DNA from: Plutella xylostella
Taxonomy: Eukaryota; Arthropoda; Insecta; Lepidoptera; Plutellidae
Assembly (NCBI RefSeq): GCF_932276165.1
Contig: NC_063997.1
Location: 4,288,001 to 4,352,000 of the forward strand
Length of the DNA stretch: 64,000 nt
Direction: 5' to 3'
The notes beneath the pieces are model-generated. The model saw only the letters and a program-made list of their open reading frames with translations. It ran no database searches and was not told the origin of the DNA. This document shows, in pieces, positions 20,329-32,980 of the stretch. How positions within the stretch are numbered: the stretch's first letter is position 1; each line of letters opens with the position of its first letter. Position numbers and translations under genes: made by a program.

Positions 20329-22980
20329 GTAAATATGGCATTAACTACAGTGAGTAATGAAAAAGAGGTGTTTTGCGGGTGTTTGTTCGTATCTGTAATA
20401 ATAAGACGTGTGTAAATAATTAAAACATGTTGATTTAATGAACCATTTCGTTCTGGTGTTCAATTGAGTATAGACCTTGATCCGTTTCAGCATATTGCGT
20501 CCTTACCTTGAGCGCGTGAGTCGGTGGTTATTTTTAATAATTCCGTAACTCGCAGCATCCCGTATGTTACCTCTAGACTCCGTAAATATCTCTACATTGG
20601 CGATCGAATGAGAAAATAGGTCAATTTTCCCATAAAGTACCTACTTGTACTGGGATTAAACTACCTACGGCAACGTACACGGATGTTGATAAGCTCGACA
20701 TAAATTACGATACCGTATCGTATGGTAGAGTTTTCTACTTCAGAAGGAAAACGCATAAAGGTTAAAAATTATAACTAATTTTAATCATACTATTTTTATT
20801 ATCTTTCTATATAGGTAGAGCTAGTTGAGCTAGAGTAGAGGCAATTGAAAATTATGTAAATAGTAACATCTGGCATTGGGCATCTAAATAATTTATATTT
20901 AAAACTGAATTAAATACTTGCATACTAGGTTGATAGATATAATCTTAGTAATAATAATAATAATTTTCACACACTGAATAATAATTTATGTACTATGTAC
21001 ACTATTGTACACACTCTACCCAGCTACTAAGTATGTATGCTTCTATATGTATATACCTAAGTAAATTCCTAAGAAGTTAGCTCACATATTAATAACACAG
21101 CCTCCTACATAATTCCTGCTCTCACACTATCTGATTACAATAATATGTATCACAACTGCATACATTGCTTCCATACTTCGTGTAAAGTCGGCTAGTCTCC
21201 TATAGAACGGTATGGGACGAGCGATGTTACGTTGACAATGACATCATCACTCCACCTTGACCTTCGCTGCTACAATGTCGATGTCTGTTGTTTTTTTATT
21301 ATTACTTTTATTAACATCAATGTGCAGAATTGCATGAGAGGGATACTTTAAGTTGGTTAGTTTTGTATGTGTTCCGGTATTTTAACGAGTGTTTTAAGGA
21401 ATCTTTATGAAATTCATGAAAGGGAATAAGGTTTTTTCAATTTGGGTTTCACGATTCCTTTTTTTTTCAGAATCTGAATTTTTAATAATTTCCGATAAGA
21501 GTTATGGTACTTATGCCTAAGTAAAGTGCAATAACTTGTGTACCTAATAACTTTTTCTATCGGTCTTTTTAATTATTTGGAAAAACATTGATTTAGAAGA
21601 TAAATAAAATGAAGATAATGAAGCGAGTAAACATAGGCAAGGGTTTAAATTGTGATTGAGTAAGATGTGTTTCATTTGTATTTTTAAAACGCCTTTAGTC
21701 TTCTAGAAACTTAAAGCCGATAAAATCTATATAATCTTGATATAAATAATGAAAATTAACCCAAAGTGTGTCAATGGTTGGTTTGCGTTGGTTGATAAAC
21801 CGATATCCATGACCACAAGTGTTGGTGCTTGGTAGGTGTTGAGTCAAATATATACAAACGGTGGGCAGTACCCATTTACACCCTTATTGCCCTACAATAA
21901 GGTTCAATTCACAACAAGAGGAAATATGCGTGGGAGTAAAATGCGTACCTGTGTGCCCACGTAGCTACCAAAAACGTGGACAACCATGAAGAACAATATC
22001 TCAATCGATTTTCCCTCTTATTAGAAAGACATAAGGTGTGTTTAATAAAACGACAGAGGTGTACAAAGTTAATCAAACATTAGCTTCCTGTTGTTCGGAG
22101 TTTTTGGGAGATATTGGACGCACCAAAGAGAAGTTAGAGCTATTTGCTTAGTTTGTATGATTTGATTGGTATAATTACAAAATATTGTAGAGTTTTTATT
22201 TTTTTCAAGAATCAATAATAATGTTAGTCTTCATTAACCGTTCCTGTACTAAAGAGTCAATACCACCTCCTTTCCTTACTGTTCATCAGCAGTAGCAGCA
22301 ACTTTTTACTTTTCTCCTCCTTACAAGTGCACATGGAACCAAGAAAACCTCTTTCCAGCCAGCCAGATTCCATCACATATTCCACCAAGGAGTATCGTAT
22401 TTCATTACTAACAGATACGAAACTCCTTTGAACAACTAACTCTTATCGCGCATACCTCTTTCATATCCCTTGTCCCCGGTATCTTGAGGTCTAGTCCGAC
22501 AACTTTGATTCTTATTACTCGAACATGAGGACTATTTTTTCCTGCTTCTTAGATGCGTTCCCAGGTCTAGGCACAAGTGAATGTATGGTACGTGAAATCA
22601 CGTGAAGTTACTTCCACCTCCTTGTATGGTTGTCACTGTATAAACATAGTGTTCCATGTTCGAAACCATCCTACATTGGGTAGGTATCCGAGCTTTCTCT
22701 ATGGCACTGTCAATTTAACTGTATGGGAGCCTTTAAGCTTGCTTTAGGCCCACTTTATTTTTGGTATGGGTATGCCTGAAATGTGACTTTTAAGTACTGC
22801 CTCATTATTGTTTAGAACACTACTAACTTATTTGAAAAAAGACGTAGATATACATGTAAGTAAGTATTATGTTTTCCGAATAGACTTTTAGGTCTTTTAG
22901 TGCTTGCTAATTTAATGGACCTAGTCTATTTGTTTGCTATAAGCTAGAAGTACTTATTAAATATGTAGGCACTTAAGTAA

Positions 22981-23100
22981 AGATTTATTTATTTATTTAA
23001 TACTTTATTGCACAAATATAACATAAGTGTACAAAAGGTGGACTTAATGCTAAAAGCATTTTCTACCAGCCAACCTACTAAGATTGTTTACATACACAGA
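22981..23100 (-). repeat. CR1-type LINE 3' end
   Basis: Read on the minus strand: a 'GGTTGGCTGGTAGAAAATGC' block, 'TTAAGTCCACCTTTTGTACAC', 'GTGCAATAAAG', and an (AAAT)n tail at 22983-22999. This is the familiar 3' UTR of lepidopteran CR1 elements, heavily 5'-truncated. Confidence 0.7.
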
Positions 23101-24077
23101 TATTTCAGGAAGAGTTTAAATTAATAACTAAGTTACATATAATTTCTATTCGGAGGAAACCAACCTTTCACTCATAACCATCCTCTATACATATGCATAA
23201 AAATTGTTTCCCCGAGTCATCCATCATCACGAGATGATTCATCGAACGTACCATTGCGTTCCAAATTATGAAACAACTGCCTAACTGCAGTCATTAACCG
23301 ACTAATTAGACTTATTAGAGCACTTTCTTGCTAAATGTTCTAAGTACACTTACTGTTTTGTTTACTGTTAGTGCTAAACTCTTACCGTCGACCGAATATT
23401 GCGGAACACGGATGTTAGTGGACTAGCGTTTCATACTCAGGTTTCATCAAAATTTCTTCAGCCGTATAAATAACCTCTATTTGCTTACGTGTTCAATGTT
23501 CTATTTGGTTTTATTTATATAGAATTGAATGAGACAGATTTTATTACGATGTATAAGAAAATAATAATTTGATTGAAGATTCTAGAGCACTCCTCGTTAT
23601 TCTTATGTTAATCCAATTCCGTTAAGCATTCCTAGTGTTAAAGATTATAAAAACTGTGATATATATTACTAACATTCAATCATTCGTGATAATAACAATG
23701 CGTCCGACTTGGCTACTATCCACTCTACGAATTAACCTCACACAGTGATACAGTCATGCACAGAGTCATCGAACATATGGCCCACCGCAGTCGCTGAGTC
23801 ATGCCCCGGCATCGGCATCGGCAGCGGCAGCGGTGTTACTTCATAGAAATGTGACTATAATTATTATTGTTATTTTATTACTCTTGGGTTGTGTGATGAA
23901 ATAAAATTAAACCATAGTCACGACAAGTCAGAGTCATTATTCTGTATGTAAACTGTTGGACTCTGCCGCAATTTATTTTTAAATTAGGTACCTATCCTAT
24001 TTTAAAGTATTTTGTCAAAAAAAAAAACACTTTCAAACTCTTACACAGGGTGGATTTTTATTGGTTGTATACTTAAC

Positions 24078-24313
24078 TACACTCACGGGCAATGAAAAGG
24101 TTCCACTGAGAAAAACACACATTTACTCCTAAACGGAAAAAGCTAGCTTTATGACGTCTTCTGCAACATTAAAGTTCATTTAACGGAGCATCAGGATATT
24201 ACCAACTAAACACATAATTATGTGGTTCAAATTTTAAATAATCGTTAGAAAAAATTTGGGTCGTTTGGTGTCGGCTTTTTGTGAGTGGAACTATTTCATT
24301 GCCCGTGAGTGTA
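24078..24313. mobile_element. Mariner-type MITE (TA target)
   Basis: 236 bp including TA at both ends. TIRs: ACACTCACGGGCAATGAAA then GGTTCCACT on the left, and AGTGGAACT then TTTCATTGCCCGTGAGTGT on the right. No transposase. Confidence 0.85.
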
Positions 24314-26001
24314 ATATTTTAAAAATAAATGTGCACCAACAATGAGCAACATCCACACTTGACTCAACAAACCGCGATTTATCGAGCATTTTTCTCTCCT
24401 CGCTAGCCTTGGTCGGCGGTCCTGAGGTCTATGTCCATTTACGGTACTGCAACCCTCGTTCATGATCGTGACTGCACTTCATGTTGGCATTGACCAGTTG
24501 ACTCATTGCCTCGATGACAGAGTTTTTTTGTTTTAATTCCGTAACTAATAGGTCACTGGCCGCAGATACAATAGTATCAACCTCAAGATTACCCGAAAGC
24601 TTCGCTGCGCCTTAAAAAGTTTGCCTGTGGTGGAATTTCTAATTAAATTTGAATTATTTTAGCTTCCTACATAGTTAAGTAGGAAAAACGTACAAAATTT
24701 TCTCGTGAAAGACTTGCAAACATGCACACTCTCAGAAGCTTTTGCTTTTATAATATTAGAGTGAAGTGATAAAGTGAGATATTATTGCACTCCTCTGAAA
24801 AATGATCTGTTTACCTTTATTACTTATCTAACATTTAAAAAGATGTAAGTACTTATAATGACCTAATAGCTATATTTTAATTCCATTGCAATCATCACTA
24901 GTAATAAACAGACATAGGTATTTATAAAGACCTTGAATATTATCTCTAGTTTAATAGGTTAAATAAATAGACCATCATAATCAGTACTTAATCAGAATTA
25001 CAGGCAACCTAAATATATATGTATAACATGTCCGATTCCCATATTACAGTTTCTGCCTAGTTTGGAGTCGGATGGCCGTGTATCGGATGACGCCATATAT
25101 TATTAAATAAAGTATTATAAAGTGGTCCTAAGTGCAGTTGCCAACATCAATTTTCGCAATCTGGAGGGTGTGTCTGGTCCAATCCAACTAAATTACTAAA
25201 ACTATCCTACTACCTAGATTGAATGGAAAGATTATGTCGGAGTCCACTTTAAAATTCACCTTCATTTACAAGTACTTCTACTACCATCAAAATAATCAAA
25301 ATTTATCGACTCTGTAGCCACATTCTTGGAAAAACACCGATTCCACGTCAACTGTTTTTTTAAAATTAATTTATAATTATGTTTAACTAAATTTACTTAA
25401 TTGAATCCGACCATCCTACCGTCATACATCATATCAAGAAGTGTGGGAGCTACTGCTGGTGCTACGCTTTTTATCAACTTTCCTGTCAGCCACTGTCATA
25501 AGAACTATTTCTAAATTAAACGACTTTGAAAAAGGATGGAGGTTCTCAATTTGTCTGTATTGTATGTTTTTATTTATTTATGTTCTATGTGTTTCCAACT
25601 TTCCACCGATGTCTTCGCCAGAAATGGACCGATTTTGATAAAACTTTTTTTTATTCATAAGATAGTTTATTACTTATTAAATTTTGATTTAAATTATTTT
25701 TTTTATTTTATTATTTTTTTTCTTTTCATGACCGTCACGTGAATTACGTCGTCGTAGGTAGGCTAAGTTGGCCCGCATATTGCATCGGGACCTGTGTAGC
25801 AAGATTATTGTGTGTACAGTTTAAATAACTTTCTTATCAAAGTAAGTCCTACATAAACTGCTTTGAAGTCACACCTTGAGCCATTGTTAGTGGGACGATG
25901 TCAACACACGTTACCCTTGAATAATAGAAATACATCATTCACTGTTTGTCGACTAAACATTAGACTAACTGTCTAACGTGTGAATTACATAGCTAGTCCT
26001 C

Positions 26002-26157
26002 TAAGGCCCGGTTTTTTGATCCGTGGTCAACTTTAACCATTAGTCAAGTCACGTGTCAAGCATGACATCTGCATACGAATTTCGTTGATTTTTAACCAAT
26101 AGTAGCCATTTTTGACCATTGGTTGAGCTAAATAGGGATAAAAAAACTGGCCCTTAG
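26002..26157. mobile_element. 156-bp MITE
   Basis: The left end TAAGGCCCGGTTTTTTGATC is inverted at the right as ATAAAAAAACTGGCCCTTA. Internally 'TGGTCAACTTTAACCAT' is mirrored by 'TTTTGACCATTGGTTGA'. The target duplication is unclear. Confidence 0.7.
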
Positions 26158-27054
26158 TAAAGAGAGATAAGTCTCATACATACGAGTAGGTATCTAATTA
26201 ATTGATTTAGTTTTGATTAAAACAATGGTTTTAATAACTTCCCAATAGGTGCAAGAAGAAGTTATGAAGCAAATTCACTTTTGTACCTTGTCAAAATTAC
26301 AATCCACCTATTTACACTTTCAAATATTGACAGCGGGTTAGTCTGACAAAGCACAAAGTGTAATCGCAGCCAACTTCAGGAACTATCAAGTTGTTTGGAT
26401 CGAGCTGTACTTAGCTAACAATTACCTACTTTATTCATAGTCCCTAAACTTTCAATTGCATCGATGTCCCACATACGAAAGTACCTAATCGGGTGCAGTT
26501 GATTCGTCAATTAAGAGTACAATCGAACAGTGTTACAGTAATAGTATCAAATTACTGTGTATAAAGGCGTCCCCACACATGCGTACAGAGCTACGCATTT
26601 GGGCGTGAGTGTAGAAGAGGGCGTAACGGAGTTGCAGTACTCATAGCTATTTATAATCTGTTATGGAAATTGCCTAAATATAGGCCTGCCCCAATTTGCT
26701 GCTTGATGAAGATGTAATCTGTCGTCAGTAATATTCATCGCCGTAATTTTAAAAATAAATTCGTTAAAATACTTTTTTTAAAAGACAAAGTTTTTTTTAT
26801 TTTTTGTGACGTGCGTGGTCTAGCAATCAACGATGCCGATGGCAGTTAAAATATTATGTATTTTCAGTTGCTCGTACCTATTTATAGAATCCACGCTTCA
26901 TCGCTTCTAATAATAGAACTAAATTTTTCCTTTCAGTCGTTTTAACACAGACTTATAGATCGCTTCTCTTGTATGTAGTCTTTACAGCAATTTCCCTCAA
27001 AAACTTACTATCTATTGCTACTCCTAGTAAATAGAAGAACCTATGAACGTAATA

Positions 27055-27100
27055 TAATAATAATAATAATATAATAATAATAATTCTTTATTGCAGGTGT
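27055..27100 (-). repeat. (AAT)n tail of a LINE or SINE
   Basis: (AATAAT)n followed by TTCTTTATTGCAGG: on the minus strand this is a 'GCAATAAAGAATT' end with an (ATT)n tail, typical of 5'-truncated non-LTR insertions. Confidence 0.45.
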
Positions 27101-28405
27101 ATACCCATAGTTAAAATTAAAATGTAATGTTTTTGCTGATCTATTTTATTTCTTATGATGTTTGAAATGTAATCCTTTCATACATCTACGCCTACGAAAA
27201 TAAATAGGTATTCTACATTCTATATAATTCGAGATCAAGTGGGAGCATTCCAGAACTCCGTATATCGTTTACAGATGGTCTTTTAATCGAAGTTTAACTG
27301 AGAAGCGACGCGTACAGACTGTACAGAGTACTTGAATGTAAATTTATGAGGTTGCATCATTTTATGATGCAGTTACGAAACACTTATTATTTATAGAACT
27401 TTGTTACTTTCTGTATTGAAAAGGGTGTCCCATGATCATATATAAAATTTTAAAAATTCTCATACTACGACTGATTCTAAAACTACATGCGCTTGCTGTT
27501 TTCAGTTAAAATATATATATCTGGTTTCAAATGGTCCCTATTCATCATATTCATAGCCAAAATAATTTTTTAAACAACTATGTTAAACTAAAATATATTA
27601 TGTAGACAAGAGGAATACACAGACCCACTGTCCCTTACAAGCTTAGAAGTCGACTGCTGGGCATTATAGGCCTTCTACATAATTTCGACCTATAGTTGTT
27701 AGCGATGACAATGACAAAGAAAAACAGTTTTGTTTAGTTCAGCCTTCATATTTGTTTAGTGTGTGAATGTGAAGATACAAGATCATCGTGAGGACACGTG
27801 CCAAGATCCACCGACCCACTGTAGTAATGGTAATTAAATAATAATACTTAATGTTTTGGTTGTACCGACAGCTACGTTATGAATAGACAAAAACACTTGA
27901 AGTAAATAAGGAACCAGTGTTTCGTGTTTTGTAAATTTTGAGCTATTGTATTGTACTTTCTTAACAATGGGATATGGATAATACTGCCTTAATAGTAAGT
28001 CTGTTAATTAAACGTTTTTTATAACATCAACAATTAATACAGTTATTGTTTTTCCATCTCGGGACCATGGGGTCCCGGATATTTGGAAGGCGTGCATGGG
28101 GCCGAAGCCAACATGTAGAGGCCCTTTTGACAACATTAATCTATATGAAATGTGACACTAACCAACGATTTTCCCTGTGAAAACTATAGAAGTAAACCCA
28201 AGGAAAACCCCCGGTTAGTGCAGGACTATTGTAGGATATGGAGAAAACTAATACAGGGTTATGGAGTGGGGTGCTAAATGGACTGGGTAACATACAGTTA
28301 TTATTATTATCAAGTATACCTAAATGCTCGTATGCATGTATAGCTAGATAGTCCAAGATCGAGTCTCATCACGTCTCGTAGATGGCCCGATACCGTTAGT
28401 GCAAG

Positions 28406-28534
28406 AGGGTCACTCTATACTGACGAAAAACTTACTAAAGAGAACTGTCGACACGTTTAATGCAAAAAATATAGAGACGTGGTTCATGCAGCAGTGATTC
28501 AAAACTTAGTTTGTCGTCATATAGAGTAACCCGC
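28406..28534. mobile_element. 129-bp MITE
   Basis: The left 'GGGTCACTCTATACTGACGA' is inverted at the right as 'TCGTCATATAGAGTAACCC'. A solo end of the same family lies near 63705-63733, next to the kinase exon. Confidence 0.65.
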
Positions 28535-28681
28535 CAGGAGTTAGACGAGTTTTTAGTAGTTGAACAGTAGTTCTACAGGAGCCGTAACGATCACTATTGC
28601 CACTCGAGACTCCCGTTGTGACGGGATATTTGATTATTATTACATCAACAACTAAACACATCCGATTCTTACTCCTAAAAC

Positions 28682-28745
28682 CCTTCCTTCATTGGAAGGA
28701 GACTCGTGCCCCAACAGTGGGGAAATGATGGGTTGTGATAATGAC
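28682..28745 (+). repeat. Retroposon 3' tail fragment
   Basis: 'TTCATTGGAAGGAGACTCGT' followed by 'CAACAGTGGGGAAATGATGG' matches the fragment at 4018-4076, an RTE-like 3' end. Confidence 0.45.
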
Positions 28746-29381
28746 ATCAAAAACTAGAAAATAAATAATTACACCAAAATGGAATTGGAAGGTATTTCAA
28801 AATTCTGGACTTATATCGTTCTGCTGAACTTCTTATCGGACTGCAGTCCCCTTGTCTTGTCATTGACCCAATTGGACGAAGAATAATTTAAGTAATCGTT
28901 CAAACTAAACGTTTTATCAGTAACCGGAGTGTCCCCATGTGACTTACCAGTAACGACATAGGCCGCCATAACATGTTGCACAACGCGCCTAACTGCTAAC
29001 ACAGATCTATCTTTAACTTCTATAGACTATACTGTTATGGTCCAACAACACTAACTTGGCAAAGGGTAAAGGATGGGAGATTATTTTTTCTTTCACTGGT
29101 TTAGTAAAGTTAATCTATTACGAATATTAATTATCTTTATAGCTTATCATATAGTTAATTCAGATGAAGATTAAGCACATAATTATCACGCATATTCTAT
29201 CTATCTTTTTATATGAGTAACTATACAAAGATGGGACTGCGAAAGGAGATTATTATGGTTAAACAATATAATTAGTACCTAACTTGACCAACATAATTGG
29301 AACCTACTTACGCATAGTTACTTACGTATTTTATGCTTACACAATACAAATATTTCCTTTAGAGGTATTCATGTTAGTACC

Positions 29382-30855
29382 TATACAGGGTGTTAACTAG
29401 AATGCGTTTGAGCGGGAAATGGGGGTTAGTATTAGTCTAACCAAGCACGTTTCTAAGAAAAAAAACATCAGAATCTCGAATATTTATGTTTAAAGTCTAA
29501 AGTAAAGTGAAAAGTTTTACCTTAATCAAAAACATGGTCACCCTACACAAACACATAACCAATGAGACATTCGATTGCAAAAGAACACACACTGTAAATT
29601 TGTTATCAACTTCACTTTTCATAATTTATTTGATGTAACTATGATTGTAATTAATTACACAGTAGGTAATAACAATTATTAAATAAAATTGAAATTATTC
29701 ATGGTGATTAATGACATACTAATCAACAATTAAACAGCTGATTGTCATAAAGTTTGATAGATCGTACAGAATATAATTTATGACTTTCTAGGAGGTCAGA
29801 ACAATAATTAAACCTTTTTACTCAGAATAAGGTAAGCGTTTAGTATTCACCCTTGATACTCACCACATTTTATTTTTCTTTTATTACCTAAAGATGCGTA
29901 CAGACCGGCCCAACGAACGCCCACCGATGGACATTTATCATACATAATACAGGGGCAGATTGAGCAACGAAGGTCAACAAAACCCGTTCGTTGGCGTTCG
30001 TTTGGCCGGTCTGTATGCAGCTAAAGTTAAAAGACCACAATGCATAACAGGATGATAACAGGGTCTACTTCAATGACGAATTGGTTTACTTACACTCGCT
30101 CATCTCGATTTGTGTTGTGTACTTGCGATTGAGACGTCTTTGATGACGAATAGTACGGGAATCCTTATAATAAGTATGGCCTCACTTTAAATACCAGTAG
30201 AATAATAACAATCTCGCGTATCATAACCATCGAGTATTTATGATAGTCATTACCTTCTCTGTGGATCTAGTCTGTCAGTCAGTCATTGTTGTTTACTTGT
30301 TTACAATCATTTTTTACAATTAAGTATTACCTAAAAGGGAAAAGGTACCTACAATTCTATCTTTTGATTATCAAGCCTTGTTCCTCATTTCGTTTTATGT
30401 TGTGCTGTGCGTGAATACGTGTGACCTATGTTATGAAGCATAAAATGAAAATGTTCTGTATTCATAAAAGATAATTGTGTATCAATAAAGTGATACTTAT
30501 GGAGTAAAATGAAATGTCTACAATGGATTGGGTACTTTGAGTACCCAAAATCTCGGTAGGTACCTTGACGATGTAGCTCCACGAGTGTGGTGCAGATGCA
30601 CGCATACTTTTTTATTGACCTTGGCTTTGAATTGTTTGGCCTTGATCTTGGCTTTCAAGTTCATGGTCATTCTGTCAAACGTACCTAAACCTGAATAGGG
30701 TGACTATGAAATTTTAAAATGTACTAAATAAAACTGTTTTATGTTGGTCAGCTTAAAGCAAATAAAATACGTTTTTTTATGTCTTATCGTGTTCAGTATC
30801 ATCAGCTGTATCTACCATTTCCCGCTCCAACGCAATTAAGTTAACACCCTGTATA
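29382..30855. mobile_element. 1.47-kb DNA transposon, non-autonomous
   Basis: TIRs of about 40 bp: left TATACAGGGTGTTAACT then ATGCGTTTGAGCGGGAAATG; right, inverted, TATACAGGGTGTTAACTTAA then TGCGTTGGAGCGGGAAATGG. The flanks read TATA on both sides, so the target duplication may be TA or TATA. No transposase frame is present. A second MITE is nested at about 29894-30018. Confidence 0.8.
29894..30018. mobile_element. Nested short MITE
   Basis: The left 'TGCGTACAGACCGGCC' plus 'AACGAACGCC' is inverted at the right as 'GGCGTTCG' and 'GGCCGGTCTGTATGCA'. Possible TAAAG duplication. It lies inside the 29382-30855 transposon, so it inserted later. Confidence 0.7.
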
Positions 30856-32980
30856 TGTATTATGTATACCTACTTACTTGGAAGTCCCCAGTTTTCCAGA
30901 AGGGTGTATCCCTGACCTCGACCAATTTTCACCATAATGCTACAGGGTGCGCCGCTGGTGGACTAATGGGTTTCTTCTACAATATACAGTATGTTCCAGG
31001 TGTTTTTCGTTAGCATTGCGTGATAGTTTTGTCAGTCTGATTGTCTTCTTTTCGCGATGGGTTTTTGGCTAAAGTAGTCTGTTTGACTTAGTTTCCTTTA
31101 AATTTAAATAGCAATTAACAGATTGTAGCCATACCAATCATTTTCCAAATACAGACAAATTAATAACCAGTAAATTTATAAAAACCAACTAATCCTGGAT
31201 TATTTTCTCCACCCTGTATTTGCACTAGAGAACCTACCTTCGCGATGTTGATAGTGGAATTAGGTCAGGCCAATGCCAGGTTGGGCATCCGATGCGCCCA
31301 TTGCCCTTTAGTCCATTAGACCAGCTAGTTATACCAACCACAGGTATACAGGAGGGCTTTGTAAAAGGGGTATATTATATTTGTACAGGTACATTCGCGA
31401 CCAATGAAGATTTTCTAGTGACATACATATAGCACCAAATTATTCCTAAATGGAAAACTTCAGTAGATCATAATATAAAAAAAATGCTCTGGGATGGTTG
31501 AAGTTACATAAATGTATAGATATTATGTAGGTATCTCTTTGGCTGACTGTACATCTGAAACAAGATTTACGAGTGAATTGAAGCGTATCACAGCTTCTCA
31601 TACATTCGGGCGTGGACCTGTGGGAATATAATGGTTTCATTGTCTCTATGACCACATTAACAGTAATACTCTTACAGTCTATACTACACCGTAGTTTAAA
31701 CCTTAATACATAGGCATTAAACCCCTTTTTTAATTATATTAATGACTATTAGTGTTAATACCGAGCACATTATAAAAAGGATTTAGTCTGTTGAGCAATA
31801 GGTTTGATAATTGAATGAGAGCTTTAGAATTGTTTCGTGACCGTATCTTTTGAATACTCTGAATAGAGACATAGAGGGTACGCTTGCCCTGTGATTAGAA
31901 AAGCTCTGTTTATTGTATATTTTTTCTACTTAAACATAGTTTAGAAAAGACGTAAGTATATCTCAGTATAATATATTAAATGAGTACGTTATTCGTAAGC
32001 TTGAGTTGTCCCAGTGCTCAACAATCCAGTTCTGAAGAATTTTCCATTATTTGAAGTCATTTTGGTTAAACAAAAATGCTCAATGAGTTAGTTCCCTAAA
32101 GCGTAAGAAGTAAGAACATAGAACGACGCTCAAACTTAAGTGTGGGTAAATTTAATATTAGTAGATAATACGTTTTGCTGCCGATATTTTCCGCACAACA
32201 AAGCTTCCCCACAAAATGGATGCCATAATTAAAATTCAATACCTACTGCACCCAAAAATACATATACTTATATTTTTATATGTATAGCTAGACGCATTGG
32301 GAGAGTAGTCGTTTTCACGGTAGCCAAACTTCCGTATAGCGTCGTATCTTCTCAGAAGTGTTACCCAATATTCCAGCGTCAATCGTCTGTTCCTCGCGCG
32401 TCCGCTTCCTCCTTCTATTTCTGAGGAGTGTCTCATTAGCGTGGCGACACCTCCACCGTTACCAAAATAACCGGTTTCATTGCTATTTTAAATAAATGTA
32501 TAATTTTGACAGACGCCATGCTAGAAACGGGTTAGATTGGGGTTTTACGAACCAAAAAACTTGTTTGCTGATTACCGGAATCAGTTTTAAATGTTTATTA
32601 CGCTGTGTCTTAGTCATAGGTTAGCAGAATTTAAAATGTTAATTAACCGTCTTGGAAGTGGCTAAGTAATAAATGTTTAGGTACAATACAAAAGAGCAAA
32701 AAATATAAAATCTTACCCAATTCTAAATTTGTCTTGCAGCACTACCTATATACCTACTCCTTATCATTATTAAATATAGTGTAATAAGTACTTATAATAA
32801 TGGTGCTGATACTTAACAATGTTCCTCTTTATAAGAAATTACCGAACGCGACTACCACCATTCCAATAATTAACCACTACACATCTCCTTTTCCAGAAAT
32901 GCAGCTAGCACCGCCCGCGAAATAAGCACCGCCTCCCGCCGTCAATTGTTTCCCTTGCCTCATCATCATCAGCCGCCACC

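Larger units (their letters stand above)
20329..32895 (+). other. Long presumed intron, 12.6 kb
   Basis: AT-rich with no coding-like frame. It holds the repeats listed separately (22981-23100, 24078-24313, 26002-26157, 27055-27100, 28406-28534, 28682-28745, 29382-30855) and otherwise unique sequence. Short open frames at 25441-25742, 28141-28356, 28811-29002, 31446-31655 and 32236-32436 have no domains or splice context. Confidence 0.45.

Noticed and set aside
24597..24640. Further Lep1 Helitron copy
   Set aside because: Only 'TTCGCTGCGCCTTAAAAAGT' resembles the family; the ends and middle are missing, so it is too short to call.
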